From Anaerolineales bacterium (GTDB lineage: Bacteria > Chloroflexota > Anaerolineae > Anaerolineales > DRMV01), in the NCBI GenBank assembly GCA_015494815.1, contig WGAK01000298.1, positions 1 to 6,063 on the forward strand: a stretch of DNA of 6,063 bases, read 5' to 3'. This document shows positions 1 to 5,613 of the stretch, in pieces. The number at the start of each line of letters is the position of its first letter. Position 1 is the first letter of the stretch. The notes under the pieces were generated by a model. It saw only the letters and a program-made list of their open reading frames with translations, had not been told where the DNA came from and made no database searches. The position numbers were made by a program, and so were the translations under genes.

Positions 1-150
1 CCCCTCCACCGCGGCGACCCGCGCGAAGGCTCGCAGGCCGACGGTGCGCAGCGCCCAGCGCCAGAAGCGACGCTGTCGGTGCCAGCGCCGCGGGTCTTCG
101 GCCGGGGGGATGGCGATGTCCGCGCAGGGCTCCGAAGTCGGGGTGGTCAT
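1..150 (-). CDS. Partial N-terminus, possible PlsC-like lysophospholipid acyltransferase (3' end outside window)
   Basis: This is an open frame of 50 codons from an ATG at 150-148, running leftward off the window. It begins MTTPTSEPCADIAIPP and continues with a basic, Trp-rich stretch (WHRQRRFWRWALRTVGLR, about residues 23-40) that ends in ARVAAVEG at the edge. The start is supported by GGGAGGT ending five bases before the ATG and by an extended -10 promoter about 50 bases upstream. A basic amphipathic N-terminal helix followed by a V-x-VEG strand is how many 1-acyl-glycerol-3-phosphate acyltransferases begin, just before their 'GLENLP..GP' segment. The catalytic HX4D motif would lie outside the window, so the function is a guess. 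The gene is divergent from queF. I am fairly sure that it is a gene and unsure of its product. Confidence 0.55.
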   Translation of the reverse strand, partial: MTTPTSEPCADIAIPPAEDPRRWHRQRRFWRWALRTVGLRAFARVAAVEG

Positions 151-196
151 GGACTACCTCCCAGGCCGCACGAACGCGGGGCTCGCCGGCGCTTCT

Positions 197-205
197 ATTC
201 TACCA
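197..205 (-). promoter_or_regulatory. Extended -10 promoter for the leftward edge gene
   Basis: Reading leftward, the sequence is TGG-TAGAAT, an extended -10 element (TGn plus a hexamer one base from TATAAT). No good -35 hexamer lies at the usual distance, which fits extended -10 promoters. Transcription would start near 190, giving a leader of about 40 bases before the ATG at 150. This is motif evidence only. Confidence 0.5.
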
Positions 206-225
206 GCCACCCGCCCCCGGGCCTG

Positions 226-234
226 TGCTATACT
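226..234 (+). promoter_or_regulatory. Extended -10 promoter for queF
   Basis: The sequence TGC-TATACT is an extended -10 element with a hexamer one base from consensus. No clear -35 box is present. The start of transcription would fall near 240-242, about 45 bases before the queF ATG and almost exactly at the foot of the leader hairpin at 244-261. It lies about 20 bases from the opposing promoter at 197-205, so the two polymerase footprints would overlap. Confidence 0.55.
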
Positions 235-243
235 ACCCCGGCT

Positions 244-261
244 GCGCGGGCGCACCCGCGC
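244..261 (+). promoter_or_regulatory. GC hairpin in the queF leader
   Basis: GCGCGGG (244-250) and CCCGCGC (255-261) form a perfect 7-bp stem closed by a CGCA loop. It sits at the predicted 5' end of the queF mRNA and is followed by a run of eight C (266-273) next to the GGAGGT ribosome binding site. It is not followed by a T tract, so it is not an intrinsic terminator. I see no preQ1 riboswitch consensus in this leader. A 5'-stabilising or translation-modulating role is inference. Confidence 0.4.
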
Positions 262-285
262 CCATCCCCCCCCGGAGGTAGTCGC

Positions 286-726
286 ATGACCTTCCTCACC
301 CAACCCGAAGACTTGCAAGACCTCACCCTGTTGGGCCGTCGCGCCCAGCCCAGCAAGAAACTGGAAGCCTTCCCCAACCGGGCGCCGGGCCGCTATTACC
401 TGGTCACCATGGTCACCGACGAATTCACCTGCCTGTGCCCGGTCACAGGGCAGCCCGACTTCGCCACCATCAAAGTGGAGTATGTGCCGGACCAGAAAAT
501 CCTGGAGTCCAAGTCCTTCAAACTCTACATCTGGTCGTACCGCAACGAAGGCGTCTTCCACGAGCATGTGGTCAATCAGATTTTGGAAGATATCGTGGCC
601 GTGCTGGACCCCCACTACATCAAGGTGACGGGCGCGTTCAACATCCGCGGCGGCATTGCCATCACCGTAGAGGCCGAGCATGTGAAGACGCCCGAGGCCA
701 AAGCCGCGGTGCGCGACTGCCGTTAG
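286..726 (+). CDS. queF: NADPH-dependent 7-cyano-7-deazaguanine reductase QueF
   Basis: QueF reduces the nitrile of preQ0 to the amine of preQ1, using two NADPH, in the cytoplasmic pathway to the tRNA base queuosine. The 146-residue product is the short single-module (B. subtilis-like) type, slightly shorter than the roughly 165-residue B. subtilis enzyme. It shows FTCLCPVTGQPDFATI (47-62) with the predicted nucleophile Cys51 and the proton donor Asp58. It also has the QueF signature ESKSFKLY (74-81) for NADPH binding and substrate-binding His92-Glu93 in GVFHE. The start at 286 is chosen because GGAGGT precedes it by seven bases; the open frame extends upstream to 79 but without family similarity. 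It has its own promoter and converges on the transporter operon with a 34-base gap. Oddly, the position matching the B. subtilis disulfide partner Cys99 is Val95, and an extra Cys49 lies beside the nucleophile. Confidence 0.97.
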   Translation: MTFLTQPEDLQDLTLLGRRAQPSKKLEAFPNRAPGRYYLVTMVTDEFTCLCPVTGQPDFATIKVEYVPDQKILESKSFKLYIWSYRNEGVFHEHVVNQILEDIVAVLDPHYIKVTGAFNIRGGIAITVEAEHVKTPEAKAAVRDCR

Positions 727-731
727 CATAA

Positions 732-750
732 GGCCGCGCAGCCGCGCGCC
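732..750. terminator. Small GC hairpin between convergent genes (weak terminator candidate)
   Basis: In the 34-base gap between the queF stop (726) and the ATPase stop (761), GGCcGCGC (732-739) can pair with GCGCGCC (744-750). This gives seven GC pairs with one bulged C and a 4-base loop. No T tract follows on either strand, so it is not a classical intrinsic terminator. Its position between two converging genes is the main reason to list it. Confidence 0.3.
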
Positions 751-760
751 TGCGCCCTCC

Positions 761-2305
761 TCAGCCCGTCGCGCGCGCCACCCCGGCCATGAGCAGGCCC
801 AGGCGCTGCGGGTCGGCCTCGGCCGCGGGCAACACATCCATGATGCGGCCCTCGTAGATGACCGCAATGCGGTCGGCCAATGCCAGAATTTCGTCCAGGT
901 CCTCGGAAATGAGCAACACCGCCGCGCCCGCGGCGCGCTGCTGCAACAATTGCGCGTGCACATACTCCGTCGCGCCGATGTCCAGCCCTCGGGTGGGCTG
1001 CGCCGCGACGATGACCTGGGGGGCGCGCGCCAGTTCCCGGGCCAGCACCACCTTTTGGATGTTGCCCCCCGAGAGATGCTGAACCGGGGTTTCGGGCCCG
1101 GGCGTCTTGATTTGATAGGCGCGAATCAGGGCCTGACTGTGGGCCAGAATGGCCTGCGGCTGCAAAATGCCCCGCCGGGCAAAGGGCGGCTTGAAGTGGT
1201 CCCGCAGGATGAAGTTTTCGGCCACGCTGAAGGGCAAGATGACGCCGTCGCGCATCCGCTCTTCGGGGATGTACGCCAGGCCCAGGTCTGCGCGCGCATC
1301 CGCGGGCCAGGCGGTCACATCGCGCCCCAACAGCCGCACCCGGCCCTGGGTGGGCGGCCGCAGCCCCGCGATGACCTCGGCCAGTTCCCGCTGGCCGTTG
1401 CCCGAGACCCCGGCCAGGCCCACAATCTCGCCCCCGCGCACCGCCAGGCTGACGCCCACCAGCGCGGGCGTGCCCCGGTCGCTCCGCGCGTGCACATCCT
1501 CCACGGCCAGGCGCACCGGCCCCGGCGTGACGGGCGCCTTCTCAGGCCGAAAGGTGACCTCGCGGCCCACCATCCAGCGAGCCAGTTCGGCCTTGTTCGT
1601 GGCCGCGGCGCGCACGGTGCCCACCTTGCGGCCGTCGCGCAGCACGGTGATGCGGTCGCTGATGCTCAGCACCTCGTGCAACTTGTGCGAGATGAACACC
1701 ACGCTGTGCCCCCGGCCCACCATCTGCCGAATCACCCGAAACAGGTCTTCGACCTCCTGGGGGGTGAGCACCGCGGTGGGCTCGTCGAGGATGAGTAACG
1801 ACGCTCCCCGATAGAGCACTTTGAGGATTTCCACCCGCTGCTGCTGGCCCACCGAGAGTTGCCAGACTCGCGCGTGGGGGTCCACCGGCAGGCCGTACTG
1901 CTCGCCCAAGGCCCGCAGCCGGGCCGCGACCCGTTCCAGGTCGGTGACGAAGCCGCGGCTGGAAGGCAGCCCCAAGGCCACATTCTCGGCCACGGTGAGG
2001 GTTTCCACCAGCATGAAGTGCTGGTGCACCATGCCGATGCCGCAACGGATGGCGTCCAGGGGCGAGGCAAAGGTCACCGGCCGGCCGTTGACCTGAATCT
2101 CCCCCTCATCGGGCTGGTACAGGCCGTAGAGGATTTTCATCAGGGTGGACTTGCCCGCGCCGTTCTCGCCCAACAGCGCGTGCACTTCGCCCTGGTGCAC
2201 ATCGAAGTCCACATGGTCGTTGGCCACCACGCCCGGAAAGCGCTTGACGATGCCGCGCATCACCACCGACTGCACTTTGGGCGTTGCCGAGAAGGGTGTC
2301 GCCAT
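761..2305 (-). CDS. BMP-type sugar/nucleoside ABC importer, tandem ATP-binding protein (NupO/YufO-like)
   Basis: This 514-residue cytoplasmic ATPase has two fused ABC domains and powers import through the two permeases upstream. Domain 1 has Walker A GENGAGKST (46-54), Q-loop Gln95 in VHQHFML, signature LSVGQQQR (150-157), Walker B LLILDEPT (170-177) and the switch His207. Domain 2 is degenerate: GVSGNGQRE (299-307) lacks the Walker A lysine, the signature is LSGGNIQK (411-418), Gln436 replaces the catalytic Glu in AAQPTRGLD, and Glu468 replaces the switch His. These changes are usual for the ribose/BMP-type family and suggest one fully catalytic site. The ATG at 2305 is preferred because GGAGGG lies just upstream. 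An in-frame GTG at 2356 would add 17 unconserved residues and sits in a hairpin loop. It is the last gene of the operon. The substrate cannot be read from this subunit. Confidence 0.96.
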   Translation of the reverse strand: MATPFSATPKVQSVVMRGIVKRFPGVVANDHVDFDVHQGEVHALLGENGAGKSTLMKILYGLYQPDEGEIQVNGRPVTFASPLDAIRCGIGMVHQHFMLVETLTVAENVALGLPSSRGFVTDLERVAARLRALGEQYGLPVDPHARVWQLSVGQQQRVEILKVLYRGASLLILDEPTAVLTPQEVEDLFRVIRQMVGRGHSVVFISHKLHEVLSISDRITVLRDGRKVGTVRAAATNKAELARWMVGREVTFRPEKAPVTPGPVRLAVEDVHARSDRGTPALVGVSLAVRGGEIVGLAGVSGNGQRELAEVIAGLRPPTQGRVRLLGRDVTAWPADARADLGLAYIPEERMRDGVILPFSVAENFILRDHFKPPFARRGILQPQAILAHSQALIRAYQIKTPGPETPVQHLSGGNIQKVVLARELARAPQVIVAAQPTRGLDIGATEYVHAQLLQQRAAGAAVLLISEDLDEILALADRIAVIYEGRIMDVLPAAEADPQRLGLLMAGVARATG

Positions 2306-2336
2306 GAGACCCTCCGGCGAAGCAGCGAGGGGAACG

Positions 2337-2378
2337 GCCGGCGGGCCGGGGTCCACGCGACGCCCCGACCCGCCCGGC
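2337..2378 (-). other. Strong intercistronic GC hairpin between the BMP and ATPase genes
   Basis: On the transcribed (minus) strand, an arm of 16 bases (GCCGGGCGGGTCGGGG, 2378-2363) pairs with CCCCGGCCCGCCGGC (2351-2337) across an 11-base loop. The stem has about 15 pairs, with one G-U wobble and one bulged base. It lies 14 bases after the BMP stop and ends 31 bases before the ATPase ATG. No T tract follows, so read-through is expected. Similar stem-loops after binding-protein genes in ABC operons protect the upstream mRNA and let the binding protein be made in excess; that role here is inference. It could also act as a partial attenuator. Confidence 0.6.
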
Positions 2379-2392
2379 AGCGCGCCCGCGGG

Positions 2393-3415
2393 CTATTCGC
2401 CGCCCACGGGAATCTGGATGTCGCCGTTCACGATGCCCTGGATGGTGGCCTCGGCCGCGTCCTTGACCTCCGCGGGCAGGTCGAACTGCGGATTGTATTG
2501 GATGGTCAGCCCGCCGTTGGCCAGGGTCAGGGAGTAAGCCTCGCCCCCACGCACGCCGTTCTGGATGTTCTCGACCATGGGCTTGAGCGCCACGGTCCAG
2601 TCATAGACCTGGTTGGCCACCACGATGTCGGGCGCCAGGGAGGACTGGTCGGCCTGGGTGCCGAACCACAGCACGCCGTGGTCTTTGGCCACGCCGACCG
2701 CGCCGACCACCATCTGCGCGGTGCCGGTCAGCACATCCGCGCCGGCCTCGATATGGGTCTTGGCCGCTTCGGCCGCCAGAGCCACATCCGAGAACGAGCC
2801 GATGTAGTTGACATTGACCTGCGCGTTGGGGTTGGTGGCCATCACGCCGGCCTTGAAGCCGTCAATGTACAGTTTGGCATCGCCCGTTTCGATGGGCCCC
2901 ACCACGCCGATGACGCCGCTCTGGCTCAGCATCGCGGCCATCACGCCGTTGACATAGCCGCCCTGCTCGGAGCGGGCTTCGTAGGCAAAGACATTGTCAA
3001 TGCCTTGCTCCGCGAAGGTATCCACCGTGGTGCCCCAGGCGAAACTGGTGTTGGGGAAGTCGGGCGCAATCTCCTGCAGTGAACTGCCGTATTGCGAACC
3101 GTGGGCGATGATGAGGTCATAGCCCTGCGACGCGTAATCGCGGATGGCCGCGGCCGCGTCGTCCACCACATACATGTTCTCCGAATACACGAACTCCAGT
3201 TTGTCGGGGCCGCCCATCTCTTGCTGCAATTTGACCAGCGCCTCATACATGCTCTGGCTGAACGCCATGTCGTTGATGGCGCTGGGCATCACCACCGCGA
3301 TGCGGAAGGGCCTGGCCTCTTCGGGGGCCTGGGTCTCGGCTTGCTGCGTTCCGCCGCAGGCCACCAGACCCGCGACCAACAGCACGGCAAGGAAGAAAAG
3401 TAGGGCGCGGCGCAT
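2393..3415 (-). CDS. BMP-family (Med/PnrA-like) substrate-binding lipoprotein of an ABC importer
   Basis: This 340-residue periplasmic-type binding protein is tethered by lipid outside the cytoplasmic membrane and delivers ligand to the permeases. The N-terminus is a lipoprotein signal: MRR, a hydrophobic core (4-16), then lipobox LVAC with Cys20 as the lipidated residue and a Gln/Glu/Pro-rich linker to about 36. The mature fold starts at FRIAVVMP (37-44) and is followed by the family ligand-loop INDMAFSQSMYEAL (47-60), with a DxxF pattern (Asp49, Phe52). HGSQYG (105-110) and the segment GGYVNGVMAAML followed by SGVIGVVG are also typical of the family. The ATG at 3415 follows AGGAGG by five bases. 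Characterised relatives bind purine nucleosides (PnrA, NupN); the ligand here is not determined. It is third in the operon, 61 bases after permease B and 87 bases before the ATPase, whereas the binding protein usually comes first. Confidence 0.95.
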   Translation of the reverse strand: MRRALLFFLAVLLVAGLVACGGTQQAETQAPEEARPFRIAVVMPSAINDMAFSQSMYEALVKLQQEMGGPDKLEFVYSENMYVVDDAAAAIRDYASQGYDLIIAHGSQYGSSLQEIAPDFPNTSFAWGTTVDTFAEQGIDNVFAYEARSEQGGYVNGVMAAMLSQSGVIGVVGPIETGDAKLYIDGFKAGVMATNPNAQVNVNYIGSFSDVALAAEAAKTHIEAGADVLTGTAQMVVGAVGVAKDHGVLWFGTQADQSSLAPDIVVANQVYDWTVALKPMVENIQNGVRGGEAYSLTLANGGLTIQYNPQFDLPAEVKDAAEATIQGIVNGDIQIPVGGE

Positions 3416-3476
3416 ACGAACCTCCTGGGTGGGGAAAAGGCGGACACGACCAACAACGACCGAACAAAGCCCCGCG

Positions 3477-4397
3477 TCACTCGCGCTCGAAGGGCCGGGC
3501 CAACGCGGCCGGAGGCCGGGCCCGCTGCACCACGATGACCAGCACCACGATGGTCAGCACATAGGGCGCCATGACCGCGAAGTCCGCGGGGATGGGCAGG
3601 CCCAGCACCTGCACCCACAATTGCAACGCGTTGACCAGGCTGAACAGCAGCGCGCCCAGCAGCACCCCCACCGGCCGCCAGCCGCCGAAATACACCAGCG
3701 CCACCGCGATGAAGCCCAGGCCGCTGGTCATGTTCTGCTGGAAGATTTTGAGCAGGCCCACCGACAGCGACGCGCCCCCTATCGCGGACAGCACGCCGCC
3801 CAAAGTCACCGTCGCATACCGCACGCGGGCCACGCTCACGCCCAACGAGTCGGCCGCATGGGGATTTTCGCCCGCGGCCTTAATCATCAGGCCCCAGGGC
3901 GTCTTGTTCAACACGAACCAGGCCAGGGGCACCAGCGCGTATGCGCCATACACCATCCAGTTGTGCCGAAAGAGCAATTCCCCCAACACCGGCAGGTCGC
4001 TCAACCCCGGGATGACCGCGTCGGGCACGCCCCGCACCGAATCCACGGTCCCCAGCAGTTTCTGGAACAGCAAATCGCTCAGGCCCAGGCCGAAGAGGTA
4101 GAAGCCGATGCCGCTGATGCCTTGCTCGGCCTGCAGGTTGACCGACACGAAGGCCATGGCCAGACCCATGAGCAGGCCCACCAGGGCCGCGGCCAGCAGG
4201 CCCCCCAGCACGTTCCCCGTGCGGTAGGTGACATAGAAGGCCGCGAACGCGCCCAGCAGCATCTGCCCCTCGACGCCCAGGTTGAGCACGCCGCTGCGCT
4301 GCCCCAAGGTCTCGCCGATGCCCGCGTACAGGTAAGGGGTGGCCAGGCGAATGCCCGATGCCAGCACGCCCAGGAGAATGTGGCCCCAGTCGCCCAT
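3477..4397 (-). CDS. BMP-type ABC importer permease B (NupQ/YufQ-like, BPD_transp_2 family)
   Basis: This 306-residue integral membrane protein is the smaller half of the transport channel. It has repeated hydrophobic segments, among them about 63-84, 97-115, 149-163, 196-215 and 255-298. Family landmarks are RSGVLNLGVEGQMLLGA (34-50), GISGIGFYLFGLGLS (93-107) and the cytoplasmic coupling loop AAGENPHAADSLGV (174-187), which would contact the ATPase. The length is normal for the YufQ type. It starts three bases after the stop of permease A. Its GAGGA ribosome binding site (4409-4405) lies inside the end of that gene, so the two are probably translationally coupled. It ends in a polar tail (ALARPFERE). 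The substrate is not evident from the sequence. Confidence 0.95.
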   Translation of the reverse strand: MGDWGHILLGVLASGIRLATPYLYAGIGETLGQRSGVLNLGVEGQMLLGAFAAFYVTYRTGNVLGGLLAAALVGLLMGLAMAFVSVNLQAEQGISGIGFYLFGLGLSDLLFQKLLGTVDSVRGVPDAVIPGLSDLPVLGELLFRHNWMVYGAYALVPLAWFVLNKTPWGLMIKAAGENPHAADSLGVSVARVRYATVTLGGVLSAIGGASLSVGLLKIFQQNMTSGLGFIAVALVYFGGWRPVGVLLGALLFSLVNALQLWVQVLGLPIPADFAVMAPYVLTIVVLVIVVQRARPPAALARPFERE

Positions 4398-4400
4398 GCG

Positions 4401-5525
4401 TCAATCCTCGGGGGAAGATGGCGCCACGGCCGTGGCCGCGGACGCGGCGGTTTGCTGCAACAGGCGACGCTTGCGCGCCCGGCGGCGGAAGTACTCGCTG
4501 CTGACCACGAAGACCACCACCAGGCCGTTGAGCGCGGTCACCAGCGCGGAGGGCACCTGCACGGCCCGCTGCATCGCGTTGGCGCCCACCAGCAGCGCGC
4601 CGAAGAGCACCGCCGCGGGGATGGTGCCCAGCGGGTGCAACTGGCCCAGCAGCGCGGCCACGATGCCGTTGAAGCCCGCGCCGCCCGTGAAGCCCGTGGC
4701 CGAGCCGTCGGTAATCATGCGGTAGTTGACCCCATAGACCTGCACCATACCGGCCAGGCCCGCGAACGCGCCGCTGAGCACCAGGGCCAGCACGGTGTAA
4801 CGCTTGACCGGAATGCCCGCGTAACGGGCCGCGTGGGGGTTGTGGCCCACGGCCCGAATGCGATAGCCCCAGCCGGTGCGCCACAGCAAGAAGTACACCA
4901 CCACCGCCAGCACCACGGCCAGCAGCGCGCCCAGGTGCAGGCGGGTGGGCACCCAGCGGGGCAGGCGATAGGCCGCGGCCAACGCGGCCGTCTGGGGAAT
5001 TTGGGAGGCGCGCTGGGCCTGCACCGGGTCAATCATCGGCCCGCGGAGCAGGTAGTTCATCAACTGCACCGCGATGGCGTTCATCATGATGGTGCTCAGG
5101 ATTTCGTTGACATTGTAGTAGGCTTTGAGCACGCCGGGAATGCCGCCCCACACCGCGCCGCCCATCATGGCCACCAGCATGGCCAGGGGAATCATCACCC
5201 AGCCCGGCCAATGGGGGAAGGCCAGCCCCAGGGCCGTGGCCAGTAGCGCGCCGACAATCATCTGCCCCTCGCCGCCGATGTTGATGACCTGGCCCCGGAA
5301 GGCAATGCAGATGCCCAGCCCCACCAGCAGCAAGGGCGTGGCCTTGACCAAGGTCTCGGCCAAGGCATTGCGGCTGCCGAACGCGCCCTTGACCAGCGCG
5401 GCGTAGGCCTGCAGCGGCGACGCGCCCAAGGCGGCCAACACCCCCGCGGCCATGAGAAAAGCCAGGCCCGCGGCCGCGAGGGGGTACAGCATGTCTCGGC
5501 CACGCTGTTGCCAACGGGTGCTCAT
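4401..5525 (-). CDS. BMP-type ABC importer permease A (NupP/YufP-like, BPD_transp_2 family)
   Basis: This 374-residue integral membrane protein pairs with permease B. The first membrane segment is about 13-34, preceded by a short basic N-terminus. Landmarks are FRGQVINIGGEGQMIVGA (76-93), VNEILSTIMMN (139-149), typical of the YufP branch, and the coupling loop AVGHNPHAARYAGIPV (225-240), which matches the GENPHAA loop of permease B. The C-terminus is a basic patch (RRRARKRR) and an Ala/Ser/Pro tail predicted to be cytoplasmic. The ATG at 5525 follows GGGAGG by five bases. It is the first gene of the operon and lies 88 bases downstream of the unidentified right-edge gene, with an extended -10 promoter in the gap. 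Confidence 0.95.
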   Translation of the reverse strand: MSTRWQQRGRDMLYPLAAAGLAFLMAAGVLAALGASPLQAYAALVKGAFGSRNALAETLVKATPLLLVGLGICIAFRGQVINIGGEGQMIVGALLATALGLAFPHWPGWVMIPLAMLVAMMGGAVWGGIPGVLKAYYNVNEILSTIMMNAIAVQLMNYLLRGPMIDPVQAQRASQIPQTAALAAAYRLPRWVPTRLHLGALLAVVLAVVVYFLLWRTGWGYRIRAVGHNPHAARYAGIPVKRYTVLALVLSGAFAGLAGMVQVYGVNYRMITDGSATGFTGGAGFNGIVAALLGQLHPLGTIPAAVLFGALLVGANAMQRAVQVPSALVTALNGLVVVFVVSSEYFRRRARKRRLLQQTAASAATAVAPSSPED

Positions 5526-5551
5526 GGCGGCCTCCCAGGTGGGTTGCCTTC

Positions 5552-5560
5552 ATCATAACA
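5552..5560 (-). promoter_or_regulatory. Extended -10 promoter for the transporter operon
   Basis: Reading leftward, the sequence is TGT-TATGAT, an extended -10 element whose hexamer is one base from consensus. It lies in the only AT-rich patch of the region (about 5551-5596). No good -35 hexamer sits 16-18 bases upstream; a GGACA lies about 20 bases away. Transcription would start near 5545, giving a short leader of about 20 bases with the GGGAGG site. The other two intergenic gaps in the operon show no comparable promoter. Confidence 0.5.
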
Positions 5561-5613
5561 GAAAATCCGCGGCCCGGTGTCCTCTTTTTCGCCCAAAACA
5601 ACGGCGGGGCCCC

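Noticed and set aside
79..285. N-terminal extension of queF by 69 codons
   Set aside because: The extension covers the divergent promoter region and encodes an Arg/Pro/Gly-rich stretch with no QueF similarity. GGAGGT sits seven bases before the ATG at 286.
299..307. Degenerate second ATP site as sign of a broken ATPase
   Set aside because: Loss of the Walker A lysine, the catalytic Glu and the switch His in the second domain is normal for tandem ATPases of the ribose/BMP type. The reading frame is intact.
154..963. A 269-codon open frame on the minus strand across queF
   Set aside because: It overlaps queF in antisense and the ATPase end out of frame. QueF motifs are unambiguous on the plus strand, and the minus frame shows no recognisable domain.
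2306..2356. Upstream GTG start for the ATPase (17 more residues)
   Set aside because: The extra residues are Pro/Ala-rich and unlike the family. No good ribosome binding site precedes the GTG, and it lies in the loop of the 2337-2378 hairpin. The ATG at 2305 has GGAGGG at proper spacing.
1859..3082. A 407-codon open frame on the plus strand
   Set aside because: It is antisense to the ATPase and BMP genes and has low-complexity composition (His, Gly, Arg, Val, Asp). It crosses the boundary between two well-supported genes.
3144..5246. A 700-codon open frame on the plus strand
   Set aside because: It lies antisense to the BMP and permease genes. Its product is rich in His, Gln, Arg and Gly with no domain pattern, as expected from the complement of GC-rich Leu/Ala/Val codons. 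The minus-strand genes have clear family motifs and ribosome binding sites.
5526..5613. Intrinsic terminator after the right-edge gene
   Set aside because: GGGGCCCC follows the stop and short T runs occur, but I could not build a stem of more than about four pairs next to a T tract. Read-through into the transporter operon therefore stays possible.
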